Origin: Parvularia atlantis
Lineage: Eukaryota; Opisthokonta; Rotosphaerida
Reading direction: 5' to 3'
Length of the DNA stretch: 28,842 bases
Assembly (NCBI GenBank): GCA_943704415.1
Contig: CALSCO010000689.1
Coordinates: 1-28,842, forward strand
Within the stretch, counting starts at the first letter, position 1. Every line of letters begins with the position of its first letter. The notes below the pieces were generated by a model. The model was not told the DNA's origin. It searched no databases and saw only the letters and a program-made list of their open reading frames with translations. Below, piece after piece: positions 1 to 9,740 of the stretch. The position numbers were made by a program, and so were the translations under genes.

Positions 1-26
1 GGGGGGACAGACGTGCACAAACAGCC

Positions 27-1160
27 TCACGATGATGACGACGACGCCGTCAGCGCCCCGTACAGCGCCGGCCGCCGGTCGTCCATGTACGGGTTGCGCG
101 CAAACAGGCTGAGGAACTCGGCCAGGTCGATCTCGCCCACAAGCAGGCGCGTCTCATCGCGCGTCGCCCGCTCGACGTCGGAGCCGAGCGGGTTGACGAT
201 CGCGCTGCGGCCGCACCAGCGGATGTTGAGCGCGCCCGGGGTCGTCGCGTTGTACGGGTAGTTGCAGTACGCCTGTGCGCGTGCATGTGTTGTGAGCGTA
301 GCTCTGGTCGCTGCTCATACCGCAGCCCGCACCACGTAGAACTGGTTCTCCATCGCGCGCGTCGGCACCACGTGCAGCGGCACGTTCTCCTCCACAGGGC
401 CCTCACCGAGCGCCGTTGGCACAAACAGCAGCTGCGCGCCCTGCCTACCACGCGCGTGCGGCTGGTGAGTGCCACGGGCGCGCGCACGCGGGGCACACGG
501 GCGAGCGCACAAGGCCAGGGCGCGCGCGGGCTCGGGGAATTCGACGTCGTAGCAAATAATCATGCCGCAGACGAGGTTGTGCGGCGGCAGGCGGAACGTG
601 CGCAGGTCCTCGGCCACGCCGGGCGTGAACACATCGCGCTCGTAACTCGACCAGAGGTGGCACTGCGGCGCACAGTCAACGCGCGCAGCGAGCGTGTGCG
701 TCGTCGTTCACACCTTGCGGTAGTTGAACAGCAGCCGGCCGGTCAGGTCGAGCACGGCCGCGGCGTTGTAGTACTGCGCACGCGGCGTGTGAGGATCATG
801 TTGCAGCGGCGCGTCGACCCGCGCACCCGGCCGTCCTTGCGCTCGCAGTACGGCACGATCAGATTGACGCCCGCGCCGCGCGCGATCGCGGCCAGCTCGG
901 CCATCTCGGGCCCGTCGGCGGCCACGGCGGTCGCGCGCAGGCGCTGCGATCGTCGTCAGTCGCAGCTGTCCGTAGCAACCGCACGGCCACACCTCGGCGC
1001 CGAGGTCGTAGCCGGCCAGGAACAGCTCCGGGAAGACGACGGTGTGCGCGTCTCGCGCGCGGACCTGCTGCGCGACGTCGCGCACGGTGGCGATGTTGGC
1101 GGCGACGTCGCCGCGCGCCGTCTCGCCCTGGTAGACCGCAACGCGGCCGTAGTTCTGCAT
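27..1160 (-). CDS. Nitrilase-superfamily carbon-nitrogen hydrolase (amidase), 288 aa, 6 exons
   Basis: Exons read 1160-993, 943-827, 773-714, 662-511, 444-321 and 272-27; the five introns (48-66 nt) are GT-AG and phases close to an exact 288-codon frame. The Glu-Lys-Cys catalytic triad of the nitrilase fold is visible: E45 in VVFPELFLAGY, K115 in LLFNYRK and C152 in MIICYDVEFPE. After Lys comes the family's HLW..YERDVFTPG segment, and after Cys GAQLLFVPTAL and MENQFYVVRA. The known reaction is hydrolysis of a C-N bond (amide or nitrile) through a thioester on Cys. The length is that of stand-alone amidases; there is no C-terminal NAD synthetase or other fused domain. Residues after the fold are a short Ser-rich tail. 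Likely a soluble enzyme, with no obvious signal peptide. The substrate cannot be told. It shares a 103 bp divergent promoter with NBN. Confidence 0.88.
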
Positions 1161-1263
1161 CACCTGCGGGCGGCGCGCCCGCGTGAGTCGCGCGACGCGA
1201 AGCCGGTGCGCACCATGGCTATGTATGCGGCGCGTGTCACACTTCACACCGGGACGTGCGACG
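1161..1263. promoter_or_regulatory. Divergent promoter between nitrilase and NBN
   Basis: Only 103 bp separate the two start codons, so both promoters and both 5' UTRs must lie here or overlap the neighbouring coding sequence. I see no clear TATA or CCAAT box. Confidence 0.4.
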
Positions 1264-3725
1264 ATGTGGCTGCTGACAGGTATGGCAGGGGTTGTGTGAC
1301 ACAGTGGCGCGCGCCGACGACGATCTTGGCGCCGTCCGCAGCCGCGCCGTCGCCGCTCGCGCCGCAGCCCGCCGTCGTCGTCGTGCGCCCCGGCGCGGCC
1401 GTCAGCGTCGGGCGCAAGGAATGCGACGTGGCGCTCGGCAACGTGTTCAAGTCGGTCTCGCGGCGGCACGTCGTACTGCGCGACACCGGCGCCGGCGCGC
1501 TCGAGGCGGCCGATCAGGGCTCCATGTTCGGCACGCATCTCATCGTCTCCGCGGCGACGCAGCAGCAAATCGCCCAGGGCGTGCCCGTGCTGCTGCGCCA
1601 CGGCAGCGTCGTCCGTCTCGGCGTCGGCGACGACTGCGTCTTCACGTGCGGCGCGCAACTTGTGCTGCGTGCGGCTCACGTGCGGGGCGCGGGCGCAGTG
1701 TCGCGCGCATCGCCGTGTGCATCTCCGGCATCGGGAAGCAGCAGGCGGCGCTGCGCGACGGGCTGGTCGCGACAGCGCATGGACTCGGTGCGGCGCGTGT
1801 ATCGTGCGTGAGCTGCTTCTGAGCTTGACTTGTCCGCTGCGCCGCCGACGCGCAGACATCGACGTGCTGTCGGACGTGACCGACGCGTGCACACACCTCG
1901 TCGTTACGCGCGTGCAGTTCACGGCCAAGGTGTGCGCCGTCGACGCGCTCTCGCGGCTGCGGCTTAGCCGTTGCGCGCGCTCAGCTGCTGGCGGCGCTCA
2001 TCGTCGGGGCGCAAGTCGTCACGCCGGCGTACATCGACGAGCTCGCACGCACGCAGCCGCCCAGCGCATGGCCGGCCGAGAGCGCGTGCGTGACACGCCC
2101 GGCAGCCCCCATGCTTGCTCAAAAGCGCGCACGCAGATTCCGCCCGCCCGTCGCGCCCGAGCTGCCCGCCGACATCGACCTGGCGCCGCAGCCACGTCGG
2201 CGCGCACTCTTTGCCGGGAGTCTGCTCCTGTTTGCAAACGACAAAGTGCGCCGGCACACACCGCGCGGCGTGTGGTACTCACGCGCAGCGCAGGACGCGC
2301 AGCAGTTTGCCTTCCTCGCGCTCGCCGGGGCGCGTATCGAGACCGTGCCCTCCGGCGCGGCACCAGCGGCCGTGGCGGCGGCGGCAGGTGTGCCGGCCGG
2401 GCGCGTCTTTGTGTTTGGCCCGGCGACGGAGGGGCTGGATGCACGGTATGCGACGTGCGAGCGCGCTTCCCACACTGACGGCGCGGCCCTCAGGTGGACG
2501 CCCGCGCTGAGCAGCCCGCACCTCATCCCAAAGATCGTCGCGTGCGCCGAGCCGCTGAGCAGCCTCGTGCCGCTGTCGACCGTGCTCGTGCCCGTGCCGC
2601 TCGTGCGCGCACCGGCCAAGCGGCCCGCCCTGGTCGAGGAAGCGCCAGCACCGGCCACCGCGCCGCCGCCTGCCAAGAAGCAGCGTGCAGCCGACGTGCC
2701 GCCCACTCCGCAGCCGGTCACCGTCACAGCTGCGCCGCGCCAGGCCGCACCAGCGCCTGCGGCCCTGGAGGTTGCGCCTGCAGAGGATCTCACGGCGTTT
2801 GTGTGCGTGGCTGGTGTGCGCGCACGGCGGACGCGGCGTCTGACGCGCGCAAGCGCACAGCGGCAAGCGCGGGCGCGGACCGCTGCCGATGGCCGACGCG
2901 GCGCAGATGATGAACGCCGAGTGCGCGCGTGGCTTGGTGACGAGCACGCTTGCTGACACACACACGCACGGTTGCAGGGCCAGCGAGCTGCCGAGGGCCG
3001 GCGGGTCGGTGGTCGTGTTTGTAAAGGACCTGATCGTCGCGCCCGACGGCCCACCCGAGGTCGAGAACAGCGAGAGCGGCGGCGTGCGCTCGCGCAACTA
3101 CAAGCGCTTCGTCAAGGCGTGCGCGCTGCCTAGGCCTGCGCGCGTGGTGCGCCGCTGACACAGTCACGCGCAGGTCTGGCCGGCGCCGATGGCGGGCGCA
3201 GCACCGGCGGGCAGCCCGATCGGCAGTGGCAGCGCGGGCGTGAGCAGCGGCAGCGGCAGCCACGACGCGGACGTGCGGCTCGTGCGGGCGCGTGCGTCTG
3301 AGCGGCACCGGCGGCGGCGTGTGCATGCTGACCCGCACGTTGTCAGCACCGCGCGTGCGTGCCGCCGAGATCTCGCCCTCGCCCGGATCTCAGCCGCCCT
3401 CGGTGCCGGCATCGTCGTCGTCGTCGTCGTCGCCCGCGGCGCAGGACGGTGGTGGCGTGATTGCGCGCGTGAAAGCGGCCCACCCGGTGCGCGCATGCGC
3501 GAGCTGATCCTTTCACGTGCGCCGCGTGGCTGATCGCTACGCCCGCCGCCTCAGAACCACCTCGCATCTCGGCCCGGCGGGCCCGGCATAGCAACGGTGT
3601 CCGGCGCCGCGTCAGCATCAGCGACGGCGGCGGCGCCAGCGCCCACGGCGCCGCCCGCGAGCGCCTCTGTGCCCGTCGCCCCGCGCGCGCGGCTGTTTGG
3701 CACGCGACGCACGGCGCCCGCATGA
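1264..3725 (+). CDS. NBN: Nibrin (NBS1/NBN), MRN complex subunit, about 608 aa, 12 exons
   Basis: Exons read 1264-1279, 1342-1645, 1699-1787, 1856-1929, 1985-2245, 2294-2445, 2494-2802, 2861-2920, 2978-3118, 3164-3291, 3347-3468 and 3555-3725; lengths sum to a whole frame. The start MWLLT matches the nibrin start MWKLL. An FHA domain follows (about residues 20-105; VGRKECD, SVSRRHVVL, and S..GT as in SMFGTH). Then come a first BRCT (DACTHLVV, VVTPAYIDEL) and a degenerate second BRCT. A basic PAKKQR is a likely nuclear signal. Near residue 465, NYKRFVK corresponds to the conserved MRE11-binding motif (NFKKFKK in human). In known biology NBS1 recruits MRE11-RAD50 to DNA breaks and binds phosphoproteins through FHA-BRCT. 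Exon 3 could alternatively end at 1796. The last two exons are Ser/Pro/Ala-rich and placed by phase and composition only; their end is less certain than the core. Confidence 0.86.
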
Positions 3726-3741
3726 CGCACGGCGCCCGCAT
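3706..3741. repeat. Perfect 18-bp tandem duplication across the NBN stop codon
   Basis: Two identical copies, 3706-3723 and 3724-3741, lie head to tail. The predicted TGA (3723-3725) sits at the junction. Because the unit is a multiple of three, the frame is unchanged and the second copy would supply the same stop again if the first were lost. Confidence 0.9.
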
Positions 3742-4801
3742 GACAACGGTGGCGTGTGACACTCGAGCGTGTCTGTTTGCTTCTCGAATGGCGCGCGCTG
3801 TTCCGCACGATCTGGCCTGAGTTCCGGTGCAGCTGTGAGACCGGGCTCTCGCTTTAATTTCCGTCGCGCCACAGGGCCTGGCGCGAGATCTGGGCGCTGC
3901 CGGGTGCACGCGCGCGGGTGCGATACACTTGGGGCGCGGCGGCGGCGGCGGCGCGCATCGGCCTGGCGCTGGCCGCGGCTCGCACGGGCGCTTGGCAGGC
4001 TGAAACGCCGCGTCGCGAAGCGGTCGCATACTTGTCTCAGAGCTTTTTCCGAGCATTGCTGCCCTGTCTTTCTCGTCCCCACACCCCGGCCCGCACCCCC
4101 CACACGGTGACAACAAATTTCCTTCCTTGGTAGTGCGCCGCGCGCGCGTCTCCCTCCACGGTTTGGGTGGCTGCGCCGGGCTGGACGGGCCAGGCCGGGG
4201 TGACGACGTGGGGCGGGCTGACGCACGCTGACCGGGTTTTTTTCTTTCGCGCCTGAGAGCGGCGGACCCCCCCTCGCGCCGCCGCACACGCCGCACTCAG
4301 CGTGCGTCTTTCACGCGTACGCGCGGCCGTGGCGCATCACTCGCACCCGCAGTTTTAATGCGTGGCCTGTGCGCCGCCGCCGCCAGGGACCGGCCGCTGT
4401 TTTGTACTGTCTGTCATGCTGTCGTTCGCGTGTTGCGCGTTGCGGCGCCGCCCTCTGCCCGCTTTTTTCCCCCTCGTTTCTCCCTCGTCCTTCCCTCTTC
4501 GGCCGCGAGCGCGCGCGGGCGCCTTTGTGGCCTGTGCGCGCGGGGTCGGCTGTGCTGCCTTGCTGTGGAGGCCTTACCGCCTCCTTTGTGCCGGCCGGGC
4601 GACGTCGCCTGTCACGCGCGCGGCTGCCGACACCGCGGCGTGCGCACGGTCGGAGGCAGCCGTTTTTCCCACGCGGCAGCGGCGTGCGAGCCGGGGCCGG
4701 GACGCGCGGGGGCGGCGGCGCGTCCGCGCGTTCGGTGACGCGGCCTCAAACGCGCCGTCGCACTGACGTTTCGCCTTCGTCGCGCTCGCGACGGCAGATC
4801 G
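3742..4801. other. About 1.06 kb without a recognisable gene, between NBN and CSL
   Basis: This stretch should hold the NBN 3' UTR and the CSL promoter and 5' leader. It has several pyrimidine-rich runs (T-rich near 4225-4250; C/T-rich near 4460-4500) and short A/T patches near 3852 and 4351. Open frames here have arginine/proline-heavy composition typical of chance GC-rich ORFs, with no domain I recognise and no phase-consistent exons. An intron in the CSL 5' UTR is possible but I cannot place one. Confidence 0.5.
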
Positions 4802-7800
4802 ATGCACGGGCCGCCCCCGCCCGCCGCATCCGCCGCGCTCTCGCACCCCGCATCCGTGCAGCCCGCCGCCGAGCCCCACGACGACCCTAGTCCATCGCCC
4901 GCGCCGCAGCGGCACACAGCCCTGCCGGCCGCGCATCGCGGTGCTGTCAACACGACCGAGCCGACGTCGCCCACGCGCCGCCCGTCCGCCTCCGCCGTCT
5001 CGGCCGCGACCGGCACAGCGATGCTCCTCGCGTCCGGCACGGACGCACCGCAGCCGAGCGCCGACCCGATGTGGCAGCGCGATCCGGCCGACAGCGCCAG
5101 CGCCGGCGCCGGCCCGTCCGGGACGCTAGACCTGCTCACCACGACCGCCGCCAACGCCGCCCCCCGCCCGCTCGACCAGCACCGTGGCAGCGCCGACCGC
5201 GCCTCGCCGTACCAGTGGCCCGGCTCGCGCCACTCGTCCATCAGCAGCGTGAGCAGCAGCAGCAGCGGCATCGTCAGCAGCAGCGGCAGCGGCAGCGGCA
5301 GCAGCAGCAGCAGCATCTCCATCAACGTCGCCTTGGCGCCCGCGGCCCTCGACAGCGCCGGCATAAAGCGCGGCGCGGCCCCGGCCGCCCAGCCCATCTC
5401 GTACCGCACGCGCGGCTCCTTTTCGAGCGATGCCAGCTCGTCATCCAATTGGTCCACGCCCGCGCTCTCGCCCTCGCCGCACGGGCCATCGGACGACGCC
5501 GCGGGCGCCGATGATGACCGCCAGCTGCAACTGCTCAACCAGCAGGTGCCGCAGCTGCATTTGCAGTCGCAGAGCAAGCGCCGGCGCGGCGAGGTCTCCC
5601 CGCCCGCGCTCACGATCGGGACCAGCGCCAACAGCAGCTCAGCTAGCACCAGCGCGCCGGGCCTGTTCAGCAGCTGTCAACAGCGCGGGGCCATTTTCGC
5701 CACGCCACCGTCGTCGTCGGGCTCGAGCTCGGGCGCGTCCGCCGCGGGCGCGGCCTCGCGCGGCGGCGTGACGCCGCTGAGGATCGAGCAACAACAGAGG
5801 ATGCAACAGGAGCTGAACCAGCAGCTGCGCCATCAGCAGCAGGCCATGAACCAGCAGCTGCGCCAGCAGCAGATCCAGCATCTATTTGAGCAGGAAAGGC
5901 AGCAAGCATTCGAGCGCTCGCAGTACCAGCACCAGCAGTACCCTCAGCAGCGTCACCCGTACCAGCAGTATCCGCAGCACCAGCCGCAGCACCCGCCGCC
6001 GCCGCAGCAGCACGAGCAGCATGAGCGCGAGTATGACGCGTACCTGGACGTCATGCGACGCGAGAGCGCCCAGGCGCAGGCGCAGACGCACCCGTGGCAC
6101 GCCGGCCATCGCCACGACGACTCGACGCCCGTCTTTGGACCTGGTGCCGTCGCGCCCCTCCCGCCGCACCACAACCTCTTCTCGAGCCCCGGCAACATGC
6201 CTGTCGTCGCCTACGGCCCCGGCACGGTCTCGGCGGGCGGCAACCGCGTGAGCGACTGGGGCATGGGCCAGCCGTCGCAGCAACCCGCGCAGCAGCAGCG
6301 CTTCGCGGCCGAGCCCCCGCCCATGCGTCCGCAGCCGCAGCCGGGCTTTGCCCCGCTGGCACCCGCCGCGCCGTACGTCGCCCCCGCGAACGACGCCTCC
6401 GGTAGGCGCGCACGATGGGCCCATCCGTCGTCGCTCAACTCACGTGCGGCCGCCGCTGCAGGTGCGCCCAACGCAGACTACGGCCCGGTGTCACGCTCGT
6501 CCAGCATGCCGTCCGGGCCGGCCGGCGCCTGGCTGCGGCCGATTCAGCGCGTGACCACCTGGCAGACCGGGCCGGGTGGCGAGGCGCAGTGCGTTTGCTT
6601 GTGCGGGTGAGGCTAGCGCGGTGCTCACCCGGCCGCGCGCCTCGCAGGCCCATTCGCCTGGATGACCCGCGCACGCGGCGCCAACTGTGCGCGTGCACAC
6701 GACGCGGCCCGTACGATGCACTGACGGCTCGTTCCGCAGCGCGCTCGTCCAACAGTTCCTCCGCAACCGCGATATCGGCTGCACGATCACCTTCGTCTAC
6801 CCGCGCGTCGTGCAAAAGTCCTACAGCGGCGAGAAGCGGTGCGCGAGCGCCTGCCCTCGGCCCGCCACGCGCGCGGCTGACGGGTCGCCGGCGCAAGGTT
6901 CATGTGCCCGCCGCCGACTGTGACGATCGAGGGCCGCATGTGGAGCAACAACGACACGTCTGTGCCGCAGATGCGCCTCTGTGCGTGCGGGCGCGTGTCT
7001 GCTCGCGCCCGCTGACGGCCCGCGCCAGACTCGGACGAGAGCGAGTACTCGACGGACTTTGTCATTGACTACGTCGGGCGGGCCACGTTCAAGCAGGTGT
7101 ACATCAGCGACGCGAGCCACTCCAAGTCCATCACACTCACGCTCAAGGCCAGTGCACTGGCACACGCGCGCGGCGCACGCTCGGTCCTGACGGGGCGCGC
7201 GCGTACACACAGATCTTCTTGCGCGACCATGCCGTGGCCGAGTTCACCTCGCAGCCGATCCGCATCGTCTCCAAGCCGTCAAAGAAGAAGCAGCAGTCGC
7301 GCAATATGGACCGTGCGTCGTCGTCGTCGTCGTTGAAACGCGCGCGCGGGGGCGCCGCTCATGCCTGCGCAACGCAGTGAACTGCATTCGCACCACCACG
7401 CCTGTGTCGTTCTTCAACCGGCAGCGGTCGCAGACGGTGCGGCCACAGCTGGCCGGCCGTGGCTTGCCTCTGATGCGTGTGCGCGCGCAGGCCAACACGA
7501 GGTTCCTGGTGACGGATAACGGCAACTTTGCCACGCGCGCCGTCTGCAGCGACGTGTTCTTGTTCCGCGTGGTCGGCCACGACAACGGTGCGAGCGGGGC
7601 TGCTCAGGCGCCGTGCAGAGGCTGACCCGGCCCGACGCAGAGGACATGGTCGTGTCGTACGGGATGGAGGTCGTGCTGCAGAGCACGCTGTCGCAGACCA
7701 TGTCGACGCCGTTCATCGTGCGCAAGATCGACAAGTCGAGCAACATCACCACGCCGCCCGAGCCGGTGTCGCAAATGCACAAGGTAGCAGCTCGCGCGCG

Positions 7801-8600
7801 CGCCTGCGGCAGCGGTGCACTCACGTCCGCACGCAGATCGCGCTGCAGGTCAAGAACTACGAGGACGTGTACCTGTGCATGATCAACGGCGCCATCGCGG
7901 CGCACAGGGTGCGCAGCCGCACGCGCAGTCGCACCCCCCCTGACCCCATGTGCATGCGTGTCGCGCAGGTGAACTTGGCGCTGCTGCCCGACATGAAGAC
8001 ACCAGGCGACGGCGCGCGCACGCCAGAGTCGTACCTGGACAGCGCGTCGTGGGCGGTCATCGGCACGGGTGCGCTCTTCTGCGGGTTGGGCTCGCGGCTC
8101 TGGTGCTCATGCACTTTTTTTGCGCCCGCCGCCAGACTACGCGCCGTACACGTTCTGCGTTGCCGACGCAGTGCCGACGGGCCCGCTCACGCCGTTCCCG
8201 ATCGTGACGCACGTCGTGGTGCGCACGGCCTCGCATCGCGCCCCTTCCCAGCTGATCGCCCGCGCTCAGGCCGTCAGCCGCGCAATGGTCGATCTGTACG
8301 GAGAGAACCTCGCGGGTGACTACACGGTGTGGTTTGGCCTGTCGCCGGCGCAGACGACGAGCTGCAACGAGACGACGATCTCGTGCGTCCCGCCCAACTA
8401 CGACACGATCGTCAGTGCGTCGTGGCGCCGCCGCTGCCGCTGCTGCCGGACCGAGCTCACGCCCGGGCGCGCACATAGGCGACAACTGCTCGCCCGGCGC
8501 CGAGCAGTCGCCGCGGCGCATCACGGTTGAGCTCCTGCTTGTGCGCGGCGACGGCGTCATCTACCCGAGCGGCCAGCAGTTTGCCTACTCGCTCGACTAG
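4802..8600 (+). CDS. CSL (CBF1/RBP-J/Su(H)/Lag-1) transcription factor, about 1032 aa, 13 exons
   Basis: Exons read 4802-6588, 6648-6686, 6740-6838, 6898-6980, 7029-7147, 7213-7312, 7378-7436, 7491-7587, 7641-7783, 7837-7908, 7969-8068, 8136-8414 and 8479-8600. All three CSL domains are present. The Rel-like NTD has the DNA-contact segment RVVQKSYSGEKRFMCPPP (near residue 635), then VISKPSKKK-type IRIVSKPSKKK. The beta-trefoil BTD has FFNRQRSQT (near 755), FIVRKIDK, PVSQMHK and VYLCM. The C-terminal IPT domain has YTVWFG and ends FAYSLD. The family binds a GTGGGAA-like site; in animals it is the Notch effector. The first exon encodes about 600 residues of low-complexity Ser, Pro and Gln (Gln-rich about 325-420) with one basic KRRR, resembling the long N-termini of some fungal CSL proteins. 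One intron, 7148-7212, appears to be GC-AG. PEX4 follows on the same strand. Confidence 0.92.
5776..6060 (+). repeat. Gln-rich low-complexity tract encoded by CAG/CAA, inside CSL exon 1
   Basis: Dense CAG and CAA codons mixed with CTG, CAC and TAC give a Q/H/Y-rich, partly coiled-coil-like stretch, including two near-copies of NQQLR. This is typical of activation or condensate-forming regions in transcription factors; function here is inference. Confidence 0.8.
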
Positions 8601-8954
8601 GTGGTGCTGCACCGCACGGCGCTGCACAGCATCCTCCGACCATGGTGCGCACGCTCGTGGGCCGACCGACGTTGCCGCCCTGAGCCGGGCCGCCGCATGC
8701 GCGCAGAAGTACGAAGACCCAAACCGCTCGGATCTCGTCTGTCCCTGCGCCGACCTGCACTTTTCACACGATCGACCTAGAGTTTTCTGCCCGCGTTTTC
8801 CACCCCCAAGTTTGCCCGCGTGCCCCCGCTGCTTGCCGCGCTGTGTGCTTCTGCCGTGCCCAGCCGTTTCTGTGAAGAATGCAATGTGCAGCCTGAAAGT
8901 CGGCGCAGCTGCCGCTCGGCTGCGACTTTGCGACCAGCCAGCCAGGCGCTCATC
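8601..8954. other. CSL 3' UTR and PEX4 promoter region
   Basis: This is 354 bp between two same-strand genes. A T-rich and C-rich patch occurs near 8755-8815. I see no further coding exon, RNA gene or clear promoter box. Confidence 0.5.
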
Positions 8955-9656
8955 ATGGCGGCGAGGCGTCTGATGCGCGAGTGGCAGGTCCGTCTGCGCC
9001 GCGCCGTGTGCCCGGCTCACGGCTCACGGCTCGCGGCGGCTGCAGGACCTGCAGCGCAACGCGCGCAGCGGCATCGTGCTGCAGCCGAGCCGCGACGACG
9101 ATCTGAGCGAGTGGGACGCGCTGCTCGAGGGGCCGCCCGATACGCCGTACGAGGGTGTGCGGCGGCGTCGACGTCAGCGCGGCGGCGTGCGCGGCTCACG
9201 GCGCGTCCAGGCGGCCTGTTCCGGCTCAAGCTGGTCGCGCTGCCGTCGTACCCGATCGCGCCGCCAAAGGTGCGCATGATCACGCGCATCTGCCACCCAA
9301 ACATCCACTTCAAGGTGCGCCGTCCGCGTGCCATCTTCGCGCCGCATGAACCCGCCCGCCTCCCCGGCAGAGCGGCGAGATCTGCCTCGACATCCTCGGC
9401 GGGCGCTGGAGCCCCGCGTGGACCCTCGAGAGCGTGTGTCTGGCCGTGCAGGTGCTGCTGGCCGACCCTGACGAGTCCAGCCCGCTCAACTGCGACGCCG
9501 GTGCGGCGCGGTGGCCTCGCGCGGCCGCCGCACGCTCACGATGCGCGAACAGGCAACTTGCTGCGCTGCGGCGACCGGCGCGGCTACCGCTCGCTCGTAC
9601 GCATGTACACACGCCTCTACGCCACGCCGGCACAGAGCGCAGCCCCCCCGCTGTAA
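8955..9656 (+). CDS. PEX4: Peroxisomal-type ubiquitin-conjugating enzyme E2 (PEX4), 159 aa, 5 exons
   Basis: Exons read 8955-8987, 9046-9154, 9211-9314, 9371-9500 and 9553-9656, exactly 160 codons with stop. This is a complete UBC fold: LLEGPPDTPYEGG, the YPIAPPKV loop, the HPN of CHPNIHF, and the active-site cysteine C87 in SGEICLDIL. The C-terminal half, WSPAWTLESV through SPLNCDAGNLLR and MYTRLYATP, is the diagnostic PEX4 signature (plant PEX4 has SPLNCDSGNLLR and MYTRLAAMP). In known biology PEX4 monoubiquitinates the PTS1 receptor PEX5 on its cysteine so that it can be exported from the peroxisome and recycled, working with PEX22 and the RING ligases PEX2/10/12. Its presence implies a functional peroxisome. 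It converges on SUZ12, leaving 84 bp. Confidence 0.92.
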   Translation: MAARRLMREWQVRLRRAVCPAHGSRLAAAAGPAAQRAQRHRAAAEPRRRSERVGRAARGAARYAVRGCAAASTSARRRARLTARPGGLFRLKLVALPSYPIAPPKVRMITRICHPNIHFKVRRPRAIFAPHEPARLPGRAARSASTSSAGAGAPRGPSRACVWPCRCCWPTLTSPARSTATPVRRGGLARPPHAHDARTGNLLRCGDRRGYRSLVRMYTRLYATPAQSAAPPL

Positions 9657-9740
9657 AGAAGCACGTGTACCGCAAAGAACACACGCCCACGGGAACCAGG
9701 GTCCAAAAAAAAAAAAACCAACTAAACTTGCGCTGCGGGC
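9657..9740. terminator. Shared convergent 3' region of PEX4 and SUZ12
   Basis: 84 bp separate the two stop codons and contain an A13 run at about 9705-9717. The two 3' UTRs must be very short or overlap. I see no exact AATAAA. Confidence 0.4.

Noticed and set aside
27-1160. Glutamine-dependent NAD+ synthetase
   Set aside because: Only the nitrilase domain is present; the ORF ends at 27 after a complete fold and no synthetase domain follows.
708-1928. Continuous 406-aa minus-strand ORF
   Set aside because: It mixes one true nitrilase exon with intron sequence and the antisense of NBN; catalytic motifs appear in order only after splicing.
2119-3054. Long minus-strand ORF opposite NBN
   Set aside because: Arginine/alanine-rich shadow of GC-rich coding DNA; no domain, and the plus strand carries BRCT and MRE11-binding motifs.
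3769-4133. Small plus-strand ORFs of 71-113 aa between NBN and CSL
   Set aside because: Arg/Ala/Pro-rich chance frames without family motif, phase-consistent exons or the G/C third-position pattern of the real genes.
9705-9717. A13 run as the tail of a retroposed copy
   Set aside because: No target-site duplication, LINE/SINE body or processed-gene sequence flanks it; it sits between two converging 3' ends.
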